From Sclerodactyla briareus (lineage: Eukaryota > Echinodermata > Holothuroidea > Dendrochirotida > Sclerodactylidae), in NCBI GenBank assembly GCA_026419785.1, contig JAODTK010002555.1:372001-436000 (forward strand): a stretch of 64,000 nucleotides of DNA. The letters run 5' to 3'. Under the pieces are notes generated by a model. It saw nothing but the letters and a program-made list of their open reading frames with translations. It made no database searches and had not been told where the DNA came from. Shown here in pieces: positions 35,990-46,242 of this stretch. The position numbers and the translations under genes were made by a program. How positions within the stretch are numbered: position 1 is the stretch's first letter; each line of letters opens with the position of its first letter.

Positions 35990-36850
35990 GACACTACAGT
36001 GCTGTTGAATGCTTTTCCCGGACTTCCAAAAAAAAAACCTCTTGCCAAGGCTCTCAATGAAAGCGCCCTTTGCTCAAATTGAAAACCTTTCGGCATTAGG
36101 GGATATCCTTGTGTGGATTCGTCCCACTGGCTCTTAATCGGGACACGAGTTATCTCCTTTGCGAAGTTCCTCTAGTGGTGTTCCCTATGATCATCCCATC
36201 CTTTTTCTTTCTCGCATACATTGACAATCTTGGAGATTCGGTGCAAGTTGAAAAGGGTGGCGGATGATACAGTTATATCCGGTAGGTTGTTCGAACGAGG
36301 ATGTTGCAATGTTCAAAGGACCTTGATATAATCTCCAAATGGTCCTTTCGATTGCAAATGCTTCCTCCATACGCATAAGTGTAAGTTTTGCATGTTGTTT
36401 CCAAGAGCAGCAAACGCTTTCTTTCTTCCTGCAAGTTGATGGCCAAATATCCATCGGATTGAGCAAGTGATAGAAAACGTTCAGCGGAGTGCTACTTGAT
36501 CAATTGAATGTCTTAGAAATTTACCTCACTAGGAACGAATAAGTCTCATTTACTTCGATGGAGCTGAGACGATTCCCGCATGTGTTTTTTGGTTAAGGTT
36601 TTTAAATTGTTTCATGGAGTAGATGCCCCTTTTCCTTTCACATTTTCAAATGATTCCGATGTTGCACCAAGGAGTTATTGCTTCAAGCTTCGTGGCAAAC
36701 GCTGTAAATTGAAAATACTTGACATGTCAATGGTTTGAACATGCAAATATGTGTCCCAAAGGTTTCTGGCCGTTGAAAATAGAGACAATCTGTATAAGAG
36801 CTCATCCCTAGTGTTGAAACAGTTATGCATGTTGTTTGGAACATACTTGA
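35990..36850 (+). pseudogene. CR1/L2-like LINE reverse transcriptase remnant (C-terminal half)
   Basis: Plus-strand RT fragment across several frameshifts. Recognisable blocks are 'KLKTFGIRGYLLVWIR' (about 36076-36122, with frameshifts), 'SSGVP' (about 36172-36185), 'YIDNLGDSV' (about 36217-36243) and 'VADDTVISGR' (about 36258-36287), the catalytic ADD intact. The thumb follows with 'QRTLI' and 'SKWS' (about 36320-36345) and 'KFCMLFPRAANAF' (36383-36420). The 3' part includes 'IEQVIENVQRSAT' (about 36458-36500) and 'RNLP' (about 36516), matching the usual IEQVQRRATK and RxLxYEERL segments. No endonuclease is visible, so it is 5'-truncated. It differs in sequence from the other LINEs here. Confidence 0.7.
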
Positions 36851-36859
36851 ACATAAAGT

Positions 36860-39800
36860 TTTCCTATACTCTCCATTATCGGGCTACAAGCCATTAAAGT
36901 TGTAAGGAATCCCCTGAAATCGATTACGAAATACCACGCGTTCACTTCGCCCGCTCGCCCGCCGAGCGCCCTCTTGCATTAAACGGCTCCAGTGGAAATT
37001 AACGGTTACGATTTTACCCGCCCGCCCGCCGGCCTGCCCGTCCTCCGCTGCAGGGAAACGCTGCTATTACCTCCGGGACGAGACCCCCAATTATCGTCAC
37101 ATCTCTCTTCTCTTGCTCATCCACGAACAATAGGGCCAGGGTTCCTTGATGAACCTTACTTAGCTTCCTAATCTCATAGAAATCAAATCAAATATTGATG
37201 TGCCACCGTGTTCGATATTCATCCAGATAATGCAATTTTATTCCATTTGAAGATGACACTACTTGCTTCATGTTCTGTTACGTTTGTCACGATTCTCACG
37301 GCAGGGTATGGTATATGACTGGAGTTCATTAACAAGTGATTCATGTCATTTAACTGTTCAAAAGGCTAGCACGCCTGGCGCGTTGCGTTCTACTATGGCG
37401 CGTGTTGTCCTGGTAGACGTGGGAAAGTGAGTCGCCATCAGGGCGTGATGGTCCGGGAGGGACGTACTGCAATTCGTAGTGGACTGCTCAGCGGGTTGGA
37501 GTGCACCTTTTAGCTACCAAGACTCCGATCCCGATCCGACACGACTTGTCACGGATTCCGCCATAGATCAAGAGAGAAGGTAGCAACATAAACAACCCTG
37601 AATTTGTAGAAAGAAATACGAAATTCGTCGGCACCACGTTCTGGGAAACTGGGGTTGCCTTGGACACCCGGCAAATAGTAAACGTAGTTGCGACGTTGGT
37701 TATGATAGTTTATAACCAGATAACGGTATTTCTGACAGACTTAGAGGTTCGAAGGCACACTTCCATCAGAAGCCCCGTGTTTCCTCTCAAGGACTTAGTA
37801 AAGTTCACACGCTTCTAGTTCTGACGGGATTGGCATCTTTTATCCTCTCGCGCGCTCCGTCTCAGACTGTAGTAGAACGGAAGGCAAAACGTGTCAGGTA
37901 TAATTGGATGATACTTCATTTAAGTCGGAGTGGCCAGTAAGTTGAACGCGGAGAGGGGAGAGCGCTACGATATCACTGTGGCTTGCCGTGAGAACTATAT
38001 ATGATACAACTCACACATCGATGCCACAAAACAACAATGGAGCCACTGTGATAAAACGCGGACCAAACAAAAAATAACAAAATGCCCAACCCAAATACTG
38101 ACCACCAGAGGCGTTGTTAAATTCCTATTACCTAACGCTAGTTTCGTCTTTATTAGGTCCTACTGCCTAGACTCTCACGGTAAATTTTCGACAGTGAAGA
38201 GTTCATCTGGCCCAGTGTTCACGTTTGCCGATGACGCCAGCGCCCCCAGAACTGTCTGTCGTCCGTTTTCAATCGAATAGATTTGTCATATCGAGTACAT
38301 TGTGGGAAGGTCGCATAGAATGCATGCGTAACCACTGTATTAATGATTAATTTTTTGTTGGCAGGCTATGTGCAACAGATGATCCGGATAGGTATCGGCG
38401 TTATGTCAAGTACACTACAATCTCTGAAGTTGTGGGTTGTGCTGTTCTGGCTGATCATAGTCCTACTCATCACCCTGTGATTGCTCCGCTGCTGTAGGTG
38501 CTCTATGATAGGGGGAGTTTCCGATGAGCCACGAATCAACGTCAGGAAATCAGTGGAAAGCGCAACGGGATGAGAGTGTTACTAGTATCGCCAATATACA
38601 ATACATGTCAGATTACTGCTCCTGAGGATTAATGCATGGAAGCTATGGAATAACTATTATTAGTCACTATCCTAGATATAAGAACAACCTACCTGGATAA
38701 GCACTCCACATCTTAGGTAATTAAAACAAAAAATCAACATCCTCAAAAAGTGTTGTTAGTCAATCATCTACCTTGAATTGAAAGCCTCAAGCAGGAACAC
38801 TCTATAATCATTCAACATCAATTTAGTCTCCACATGGTATTTTCGGACCTTGGAAAAACAAGTAACAGAGTGACCAGATTTGACTTTCTCAGTTACACTT
38901 GTAAATCTCATAATCATAACATGCCGTTTTATCCCATAAAATATAAAATGCCCAGTGGATATAATTTTCTCTCTTAATATATTTCATGTAACATATTGGT
39001 TTCTTACACTTCTCCTCTACACGAGAAATCACTAATGATATTTTAATACTTATATAACGCCTTTCCACCGTTACCTTGATCACAAGAACTGGTACGCACT
39101 CCGACACTCGGAAATTATGTGTCAGCGGCTAATACAGCACCGGTTGTACTCAAGTTTCTTCTCACATGTCCCCATTAGCACCTGGTACCAATTTAGTGCT
39201 CGCAATAGTGCAACAGAGCATGCAGGCTTTTTTTATTTACTTGCTCATACTATATTCAGTATATATTCTTTTCACAAAAATCATTTCACTACTCAAATGC
39301 ATATTAATATTTGATTAGGCATTCGAAAACATTTGAACATGGCAATAGTGAAGAAGCAAAACTCGAGATGGAGTAGTGATGGGGATTACTACAGAACCTA
39401 CATTCGTTTGTACGTATTTTCGAAAGGTTTGGGCGAAGACGGAATGAAATATTCTCATATGACATTTAATATTTGTTGGGGTCGCTGTCTATATGAAGAG
39501 TGGACCCTTTTTTTCATACGACATTCAGAAATTTAGGTGGACGATGTCGTAGCAATAAGGTTCAATAGTTTTGCCATTTATCAGACATGTTTTGATATGT
39601 AGATATCATTCTGTAACGCACCACTCAAATTTCAACTCGAGTAACTCAGTTTCAATAATGTCTCACCTTAGTTCTTATATTTACATTTAAATAGTTCGAG
39701 ATTCCGACAGAAATCTCCCAAATTGTTTTCCGAGAAGGCGGCAGCAAGAGTGAGGGCGGACACCCCCTCACGATTTTGACAGTGGATTTTCCCCCACCCA

Positions 39801-39990
39801 TTCGGCTATACTTCAGAATTTGGCGCTCACCTGATAACCCAACCCCCCCCCCCCCTCCCTTAACCTTCAATTATCGGTCCAAATTCACCCTTGAACAAGA
39901 GGTTGGTCATCTCAACTTAGTACCTGTATCCGAAGAACATCGAAAACTCCACGAACGCATCAAATACAGACCATAGGGAATATTGGTAAA
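36860..39990. other. No recognisable gene
   Basis: A C/G-rich patch at 36945-37050 contains CCCGCCCG-type runs. The remainder is AT-rich to balanced with nothing protein-like. C tract at 39843-39856. Confidence 0.35.
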
Positions 39991-40027
39991 TTTTCATTTC
40001 TCTCCGGCATCAGTGTTTTCTTTCTGA

Positions 40028-40380
40028 TTGTTTATCAGAAAACATGTACATGTTCACGTCGAGTTATTGATATGGGTGATAGAGGGGGAAAGAATAATTC
40101 AGACACGTAATAGGTATTGGATGAATACGGTTACTTTGATGATTCGCTCGGAAAAGAAAAACTACTTCAATCAAGCAATTGCTATGAACAACGGCGATAC
40201 AAAGGCACTATGGCAAATTATTCGTAATGGTCGTTCAAATGGTACAGGTATGCAAAGTAACAAAATAATTGATTAGTCATGCAGGTCACTGATATTTCGG
40301 AATTTGCAGGTGTAGCGGATTCATTTAATGCTCTTCCCACTCCCGTCGCCAGTAAAATAATATACTCCTCCTGTGAGTAT
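40028..40380 (+). pseudogene. LINE linker fragment (between endonuclease and reverse transcriptase)
   Basis: The plus-strand frame reads 'RNRYWMNTVTLMIRSEKKNY', then 'FNQAIAMNNGDTKALW' and 'QIIRNGRSNG', then 'SNKIID'. The following DNA gives 'VTDISEFAG' and 'ADSFNALPTPVAS' after frameshifts. This is the stretch of CR1/L2-type ORF2 where VNxxIRxAKxxYY...GDxKxLWxxI is followed by ...ExAxxFNxFFxxVA. Only this linker remains, with no endonuclease or RT palm beside it. Confidence 0.6.
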
Positions 40381-40384
40381 TAAG

Positions 40385-41390
40385 ATTGATTTGATGTGTT
40401 AATGATGAAATGTTGAAATGAGATCCCCGTGTTTTCCACACGTTTATTCATTTTGAGCGACTCATTTGTCATGTTATTTTATTTTCATCATCATATTACT
40501 AATGTAGAGTCATATCGTTGAAAGTTAGCGTTTTGGCTAACCGAGTATCCACCCTCGTAAATGTTACAATAAATAAAAAATGTTCTAGTAACAGTACGGT
40601 ACACGAATTGATATAGAATAAATCATCGTAATACAAGAGAACGACGAAGCAACAAGAAGCTCGCGAAAGCCGCAACGGCCTTTTTTTCATAGGGGGTGGC
40701 AACCTAAAGACCTTTATGTTGCCATCCGCAATAAAGACAAGGGGGCTGGTAAATACCGAGAAGCGAAAAAAAAAAAAACAGGCAAAAGAAAAACGGTTTT
40801 CAGTGACATTTCTTCACACGAACGGTTCAGGTTTCCTTTGAATATGTGAATCGTCTATCACTCTTTCACATGGATGGACAGTGAATTCCAGCAGATGTTG
40901 AGCCGCAGTGACTTTAGCGAATATACAGCGAAGATAAACCATTTGTAATTCGGTAGTGATATATGGTTAGCCTAATGAATCCCCCCCCCCCCCCCTCGTT
41001 TAGCAACTGAAGCGAGAATTCTTATCTCAGCAGAAAGAATGATTATATTTGTATTTCCACGGCCAGAGTTAATCTTAATTAAGGTGGTATTTCCACTTTG
41101 ATAATCGTGTGGTAATTGTACCTATCAGAATGACAAAACATATAAGATAAGCTGTACAGCTGGTAGCAATACGCGTGGTAAGTGACACAATTTTCGGTCA
41201 ACGGGGAGATTCTTTATTGTGATAAACTCATTTCCTGCGTATATATAGTGAAAAGTATATTTGATGCAGGCGGGAACACGAAATCTTCCAAAAAACTGAA
41301 CTGGTTAGTCTGTTAAATTTTGTGAAGAGAAGACTCATTTCAGTCACAATTATTATATTATGTCTCGAATTGTTTTTCCTGGCCGTGATT
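40385..41390. other. No recognisable gene; C-tract at 40981-40995
   Basis: AT-rich. A frame at 40499-40702 (minus) is not recognised. A run at 40766-40780 and a C tract at 40981-40995. Confidence 0.4.
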
Positions 41391-41392
41391 GG

Positions 41393-41689
41393 CTACACTG
41401 ACCCTAATCCTAACAAGAAAGATATCATGACTACAATCAACATCTCAATAAGACATAACTTCTTGGCATGCCCTTGAGCCGAATAATATCCGCTCTTAGA
41501 AAGACACTTAACCATCGTCAATATATTCCACGAATGCCCATATAACCATGATGATGTCTCGTCAGTAATATTCAGACTATTGTGTGTATCGCTGACTCCA
41601 TGAACGCTTGACATATAGGCTACAAGTAGACAAGACATAGCCGTGATACACATTATAAAACGATCCTCAGTGGTCAGACCGGAGTGCAA
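41393..41689 (-). CDS. Hypothetical frame with two hydrophobic segments
   Basis: Open frame of 98 codons. Residues about 12-30 ('IMCITAMSCLLVAYMSSV') resemble a signal peptide or membrane segment. A second hydrophobic stretch ends the frame ('LIVVMISFLLGLGSV'). An N-glycosylation-type NIT lies between them. The frame is in AT-rich DNA, follows another hydrophobic-start frame on the same strand (41860-42171), and could be an exon of a small membrane or secreted protein. No family is recognised and chance is quite possible. Confidence 0.15.
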   Translation of the reverse strand: MHSGLTTEDRFIMCITAMSCLLVAYMSSVHGVSDTHNSLNITDETSSWLYGHSWNILTMVKCLSKSGYYSAQGHAKKLCLIEMLIVVMISFLLGLGSV

Positions 41690-41859
41690 GAAATTGACTT
41701 AAAAAAGTCCAACACTCGTGACGATGTCCCTTCCCTGTTTTGTCGAAAATGGCGAAATCAGCACAGCCGCGACTAGTATTCGTCGAATACCATGAATCCA
41801 ACACAACAAGATAATAGCTACTTCATGTACCATCTAGACTTCTTTTCTTGGATCTTCAC

Positions 41860-42171
41860 TTAGCAAATGCCTGCAACGAAAACAAAACGGTCAACTACAA
41901 AATTAAATGAAGGTGAAATGAGGTTTAGGTGGGTCCTTACGGTTTCATTCACTCCACGTTGCGTATATTTCCAATTGTCTAGGTGGTTATTCATACAATA
42001 AACGCAAAGTGACACATGCTGAACGTCATTCCGATTAAGGTACATACTTTTTCTAGACCGGGATTCATTCACTTTGGATTGGGTAAAGACAGCCAATATA
42101 AGCAGCCAGGAAAGCCATTTCAAAACATTACTGATGGTACGACCCTGATATAGGATAAAAAGAAGTATCAA
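41860..42171 (-). CDS. Hypothetical frame with signal-peptide-like start
   Basis: Open frame of 103 codons. 'LKWLSWLLILAVFTQSKVNE' (residues about 17-36) resembles a secretory signal. It is followed by a polar region with a CVYC pair and NES/NET sequons and a hydrophobic end. It has no recognised domain. It lies upstream of 41393-41689 on the same strand. Confidence 0.15.
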   Translation of the reverse strand: MILLFILYQGRTISNVLKWLSWLLILAVFTQSKVNESRSRKSMYLNRNDVQHVSLCVYCMNNHLDNWKYTQRGVNETVRTHLNLISPSFNFVVDRFVFVAGIC

Positions 42172-42315
42172 CAGAATTCACAAGAGGTCATTCACTATTG
42201 GATGACAATGAGTGTGGCCTGAGGGCCACTCATCCCACATTTTCTTTTCATCTTAGAGAGTAAACCATTTCTGTGAAGTGATTCTTCCCTTTTGCTTTCA
42301 GAACCCCTCTGCTAC

Positions 42316-42606
42316 TCAAATATTGTCATGTTCCAATCTATGTGGAGTTTCCCGATTTGTCCATCATTTTGACGCCATTTTGGACGCCGTGTTTTTGTTT
42401 TTTAATGAAAAATGATGACGGAAAATCTGGCTACACTGATTTTTCGCCATTTCACAACTCCATTTGTGTTTTCCATTCTTCTGTGATTTCAATTATTTTG
42501 TCGGTCATTTAGCCGCAATAAGGGACAAGTTTAAGCGATTCGGTGAAAACGATGCGGAACACGATGCGGTGGAAACGATGCGGAGAAACGATGCGGTAGC
42601 CTGTTG
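42316..42606 (+). repeat. Dispersed repeat A, copy 2
   Basis: Second copy of the repeat at 88-366, same orientation, ending in CGATGCGG(T)GAAA minisatellite units (42536-42600). Relative to copy 1 it has an extra 'gacgccatttt' type insertion. A minus-strand frame (42505-42816) enters this repeat. Confidence 0.75.
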
Positions 42607-42816
42607 AAACAGGGCTTTTTGACTTTGCTCACTCGTATCAACCCATTCCCTCATAATGTGCAGATGACCCTTTAACCAATCGGTGTTTGTCAGAACAACG
42701 CCTGGCGACTTCGTTCGCACGCTGTCTTGCTGAGTCATGGACGGACTAGTGGTCGGTGCTACTGCCGACGTCACGTTGATTGCGCGACGTGGAACATTCT
42801 CTCTCTCTTTTAACAA
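42607..42816 (-). CDS. Hypothetical coding-like segment ending in repeat A
   Basis: The part of the minus-strand frame outside the repeat reads 'NVPRRAINVTSAVAPTTSPS', then 'MTQQDSVRTKSPGVVL' and 'NTDWLKGHLHIMREWVD'. Composition is protein-like (Ser/Thr-rich then amphipathic). It could be an exon or part of a mobile-element protein. The apparent start is TTG rather than ATG, so the start is unknown. Not recognised. Confidence 0.2.
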
Positions 42817-42968
42817 ATTCGGGAAACGGCAATGCCCGCTGAAAATTGCTCTATTGATCTATTTGAAAATTGTTTAACAACCTCCCCACCACCGAATTTT
42901 TGGCATACGTTGATGTATATCTTGTTGATTCATTGACGAAGTCAGAGGAATCTATGCAGTCATAACAA

Positions 42969-43011
42969 GTGTGTATGTGTGTGTGTGTGTGTGTGTGAAT
43001 GTGGTGTGTGT
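42969..43011. repeat. (TG)n microsatellite
   Basis: TG/GTAT-type dinucleotide run just upstream of the 315-bp satellite. Confidence 0.9.
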
Positions 43012-43019
43012 AGTGCGTA

Positions 43020-44620
43020 TTGACGCCTGCTGTAAACCGATAACTCGACCTCAAAACCTGGATGGATGGAGCTCATGCTTAGTATGTGTGTTCCCCATGA
43101 TATTCATGACCCTAATCGTTTTGGGGTCAGGTCATGAGGTCATCTCAGGTTAACCAGAAGGTCAAGTTTTTAAAACCTTGTAAACACGATAGTCCAGAAT
43201 GGTTGGTCGATCCAGTTGGAAGTTGGTGTGTTGGCTTTCTTCTTTTGGGGGGGCACAGGAACCCTATTGTTTTTGTATAGGTCCCGGGGTGAATTTTGGT
43301 CCAAAATAAGAAAATTTGTGCAAAGGCAATATTTTGGCCAATTTTGGCTTGTGAACCACAATAACTCGACCCCGCTGATGGATGAATCTCAGTACTTTGT
43401 ATTGTTGGTCCCCATTAATAGTACATGAACCCCATTGGTTTTGGGGTCAGGTCAGAGGTCATCTGAGGTCACCAGAGGTCAAAGTTAATGAAAACCTTGT
43501 GAACACGCTAACCCGATCGTTTAGTCTGATCAGGTTGAGATTTGTTGTGTGGGGTTTCTTATGGGGAGCACAGTACCCCATTGTTTTTAGTCTAGGTCGG
43601 GGTGGATTTTTGGTCGAAATAGAAAATTGTGAAAAGTCAATAAATTTGCCAAATTATGAATGGCTTTTAAACCCGATAAATCGACCCACTGCCTGGATGA
43701 TGAAGCTCATACTCAGTAGTGTGTTCTCCATTATAGTTACAAATGGCCCTATTGTTTTGAGGTCGGGTCAGGTCATCTGATGTCACCAGAGGTCAAGTCT
43801 GAAAACGCACCTTTAAACACGATAAGTCCGAATGCTTGGTCTTATCCGTTGAGATTTGGAATGTAGGTTTCTTAATGGGGAGCACAGAAAACCTATTGTC
43901 TGGTGAATGAAGGTCGGGGATGTGGAATTTGGGTCAAAAATAGTACATGTGAAGAAGCAATATTTTGGCCAATTTTGGCTTGTAACACAATAACTCGACC
44001 CCGCCTCTAGAGGAATGACGCTTAGACTTGGTAGTGTGTTCCCAAGATGAGTACATGACCGTATGTTGGGTCCGGGTAGAGGTCATCTGAGGGTCTCACC
44101 AGAGGTCAAAGTCTGAAACCTGTAAACACGATAAGTCCAGAATGGTTAGCTCTGATCAGGTTATATTTGGTGTGTAGCTTCTTATGGGGAGCACAGGAAC
44201 TTTATCGTTTTTGCTATAGGTTCGGGGGGAATTTTTTGGTCAAAAATAAAAAAAATTGTGAAGAGTCAATATTTTGGCCAATTTTGGCTCGTAAACACCA
44301 CATAACTCGACCCCGCCCTGGGATGGAATGCAAGCTCATACTTGGTATGTGGTGTCTCCATTATGAATACATGACCCTTTTGTTTTGGAGTCAGGTCAGA
44401 GGTCATCTGTGAACACCAGAGGTCAAAGTTCTGAAAACTTTGTAAACCACTGATAAGTGCAGAACTGGGTTGGTCTGATTAGTTGATATTTGGTGTGTAG
44501 TTTCTTATGGGGAGGCAACAGAACCCTATTGTTTTGGTATAAGTTGGGGTGAATTATTGTTTTGGGTGGTCAGGTCAGAGGTCATCTGAGGTCGCCATAC
44601 GTCAAAGTCGGAAATCTTCG
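43020..44620 (+). repeat. 315-bp satellite array (about 5 units) with AGGTCA clusters
   Basis: The phrase 'ataactcgaccccgcc' (variants) recurs at about 43037, 43359, 43675, 43987 and 44301, a period of 310-320 bp. Each unit also carries 'gatggatgaagctcatactt', 'agtatgtgtgttcccc', 'acacgataagtccagaatgg', 'gtgtgtaggtttcttatggg', 'gagcacaggaaccctattg', and 'caatattttggccaatttt'. A cluster of AGGTCA hexamers lies at 43132, 43449, 43768, 44080, 44393 and 44571. The last unit is partial. No coding. Strand is nominal. Confidence 0.85.
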
Positions 44621-44639
44621 AAGTCAGTGTGTCGCTTTC

Positions 44640-45035
44640 TTATCATGAGTATAGGAACCGTACTGGTTGGTTGGGATAAACTGAAATTTGTCATTTGTTA
44701 TTTTTGCCCTAATGACTGGTGCAATCGCCCCTTTTGTCCTCGTGTCTAGCTATATGTGTCATAAAGCTCCAGGAATCACTAGCCTGTTTGGGCCTCCGGT
44801 TTAATTCCCCATTTGAAGGATTCATATTTTTTCGAACCTCGTGTGGCGATACCAACAAGCCGAAATACGCTTGCGCAGAGCTAAAACAGTTGCTTCGGTG
44901 CATATTAGGCTTCAAATGCATGCATCTTCGATAAATTCTCACTTTCGGTGTTGTAGAAGGTTATTGAAAGTCTTCTTTAAATATTTATGACCAAAATATG
45001 GGCGATCTTCGCGGAATCTATTCAGGGTTGTCCCA
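44640..45035. other. No recognisable gene
   Basis: Frames on both strands at 44709-44942 are not recognised. AT-rich. Confidence 0.35.
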
Positions 45036-45039
45036 TCCA

Positions 45040-45770
45040 TGTCATTGTATATATATATACAGTAGCTCAGCAGTTAAGTACCTAAAATATATCTTGGTGG
45101 TTAGAGTGTCAAATCACAAATATCCAGCTATATCTAACCACATCCAAACAACAAAAAATTCCAAAGGCTTATTCGGAACTAACTATTCACATTGCCAAAT
45201 CAATAATCAATCAGGAAAAACTCCCCAGAAATCCAAGCCGTGAAGCGCATAGAAGGTGCTAAATATAACCAGATATTGTTGCCCAATTAATCATCAGGCG
45301 TATTTGTTACTACGCGATGCGAGTTATCCTCATGTCCCTACCCGCACACCCAAAGTAATGTTTTCCGCTTCATCAGGAAGCCGATCCTATCCGTATACAA
45401 ATGCAGCTGCATTTCTATGGTCATTTCGATGTATTCAATTAATTATTATAATGAGTACTTGCCTATAACGCAAGAAGAAGGCCTGGGCTGGTCGGGCCTC
45501 AAAGGTGAGGTCACGCCAAGCCTAGCAGCAATTTTATAATAAACTCCCCATTTTCGACACTTCTCGCGGATATAAATCTCCGTCCTGTAATTGCAACTAA
45601 AAAATCTGCCTAATTTCTCCATGAGATAGTCTAAAAAAGGATTTTCCACTGACCAGTGTTAGGTCAAATATCTCTTAACCCAAGTAATTTTCAATTAATT
45701 TACAAGTGAGTGATTGCTTCACAATAGATTTAAATTTGTTCTGATTCTCCATCCACAAAAAAACACTATC
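45040..45770 (-). mobile_element. Internally deleted LINE remnant (blocks B and C adjacent)
   Basis: 45040-45460 matches 745-1190 and 45476-45770 matches 2515-2770. In the longer locus these are separated by about 1.3 kb containing the LINE ORF2 C-terminal domain. Here they abut, so this is best read as a copy of the same L1/Tx1-like element with the C-terminal coding region deleted. The reverse, an insertion in the first locus, is less likely because the extra DNA has LINE-like coding. Confidence 0.55.
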
Positions 45771-45958
45771 TAAGCCTAGCGCCACCATTTGGTTGGCGCG
45801 AAGCGTGCCACGAAATTTGTTGGTTCCAGTCCCCTAAATGGCAGGAAACGGCATTGCCGAGTGGCTGTGCTACAAAATATCTAGGATAAAATACAGCCTT
45901 CATGTGTAATTGCGATAGGAATATCAAGAACAAATAGAGACAAAATGCCAATTGGGTG

Positions 45959-46035
45959 AATATTATATATAATATATAATCTTTTTTATTTTTTTCGTTT
46001 TTTTAATTTTATTATATATATATATAATATTATAT

Positions 46036-46071
<36 letters not shown>

Positions 46072-46088
46072 ATATATATCTATTATTA

Positions 46089-46132
<44 letters not shown>

Positions 46133-46242
46133 TATATATATATATATAATATATATATATAGATATATATATATATATATTATATATATATATATATATA
46201 ATATATTATATATTATATATATATAATATATATATATAAATT
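45959..46242. repeat. (TA)n microsatellite, about 280 bp
   Basis: Long run of TA dinucleotides with single-base slips and a T-rich interruption (45981-46010). Self-complementary throughout, so able to form hairpins. The true length is probably not reliable. Confidence 0.95.
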
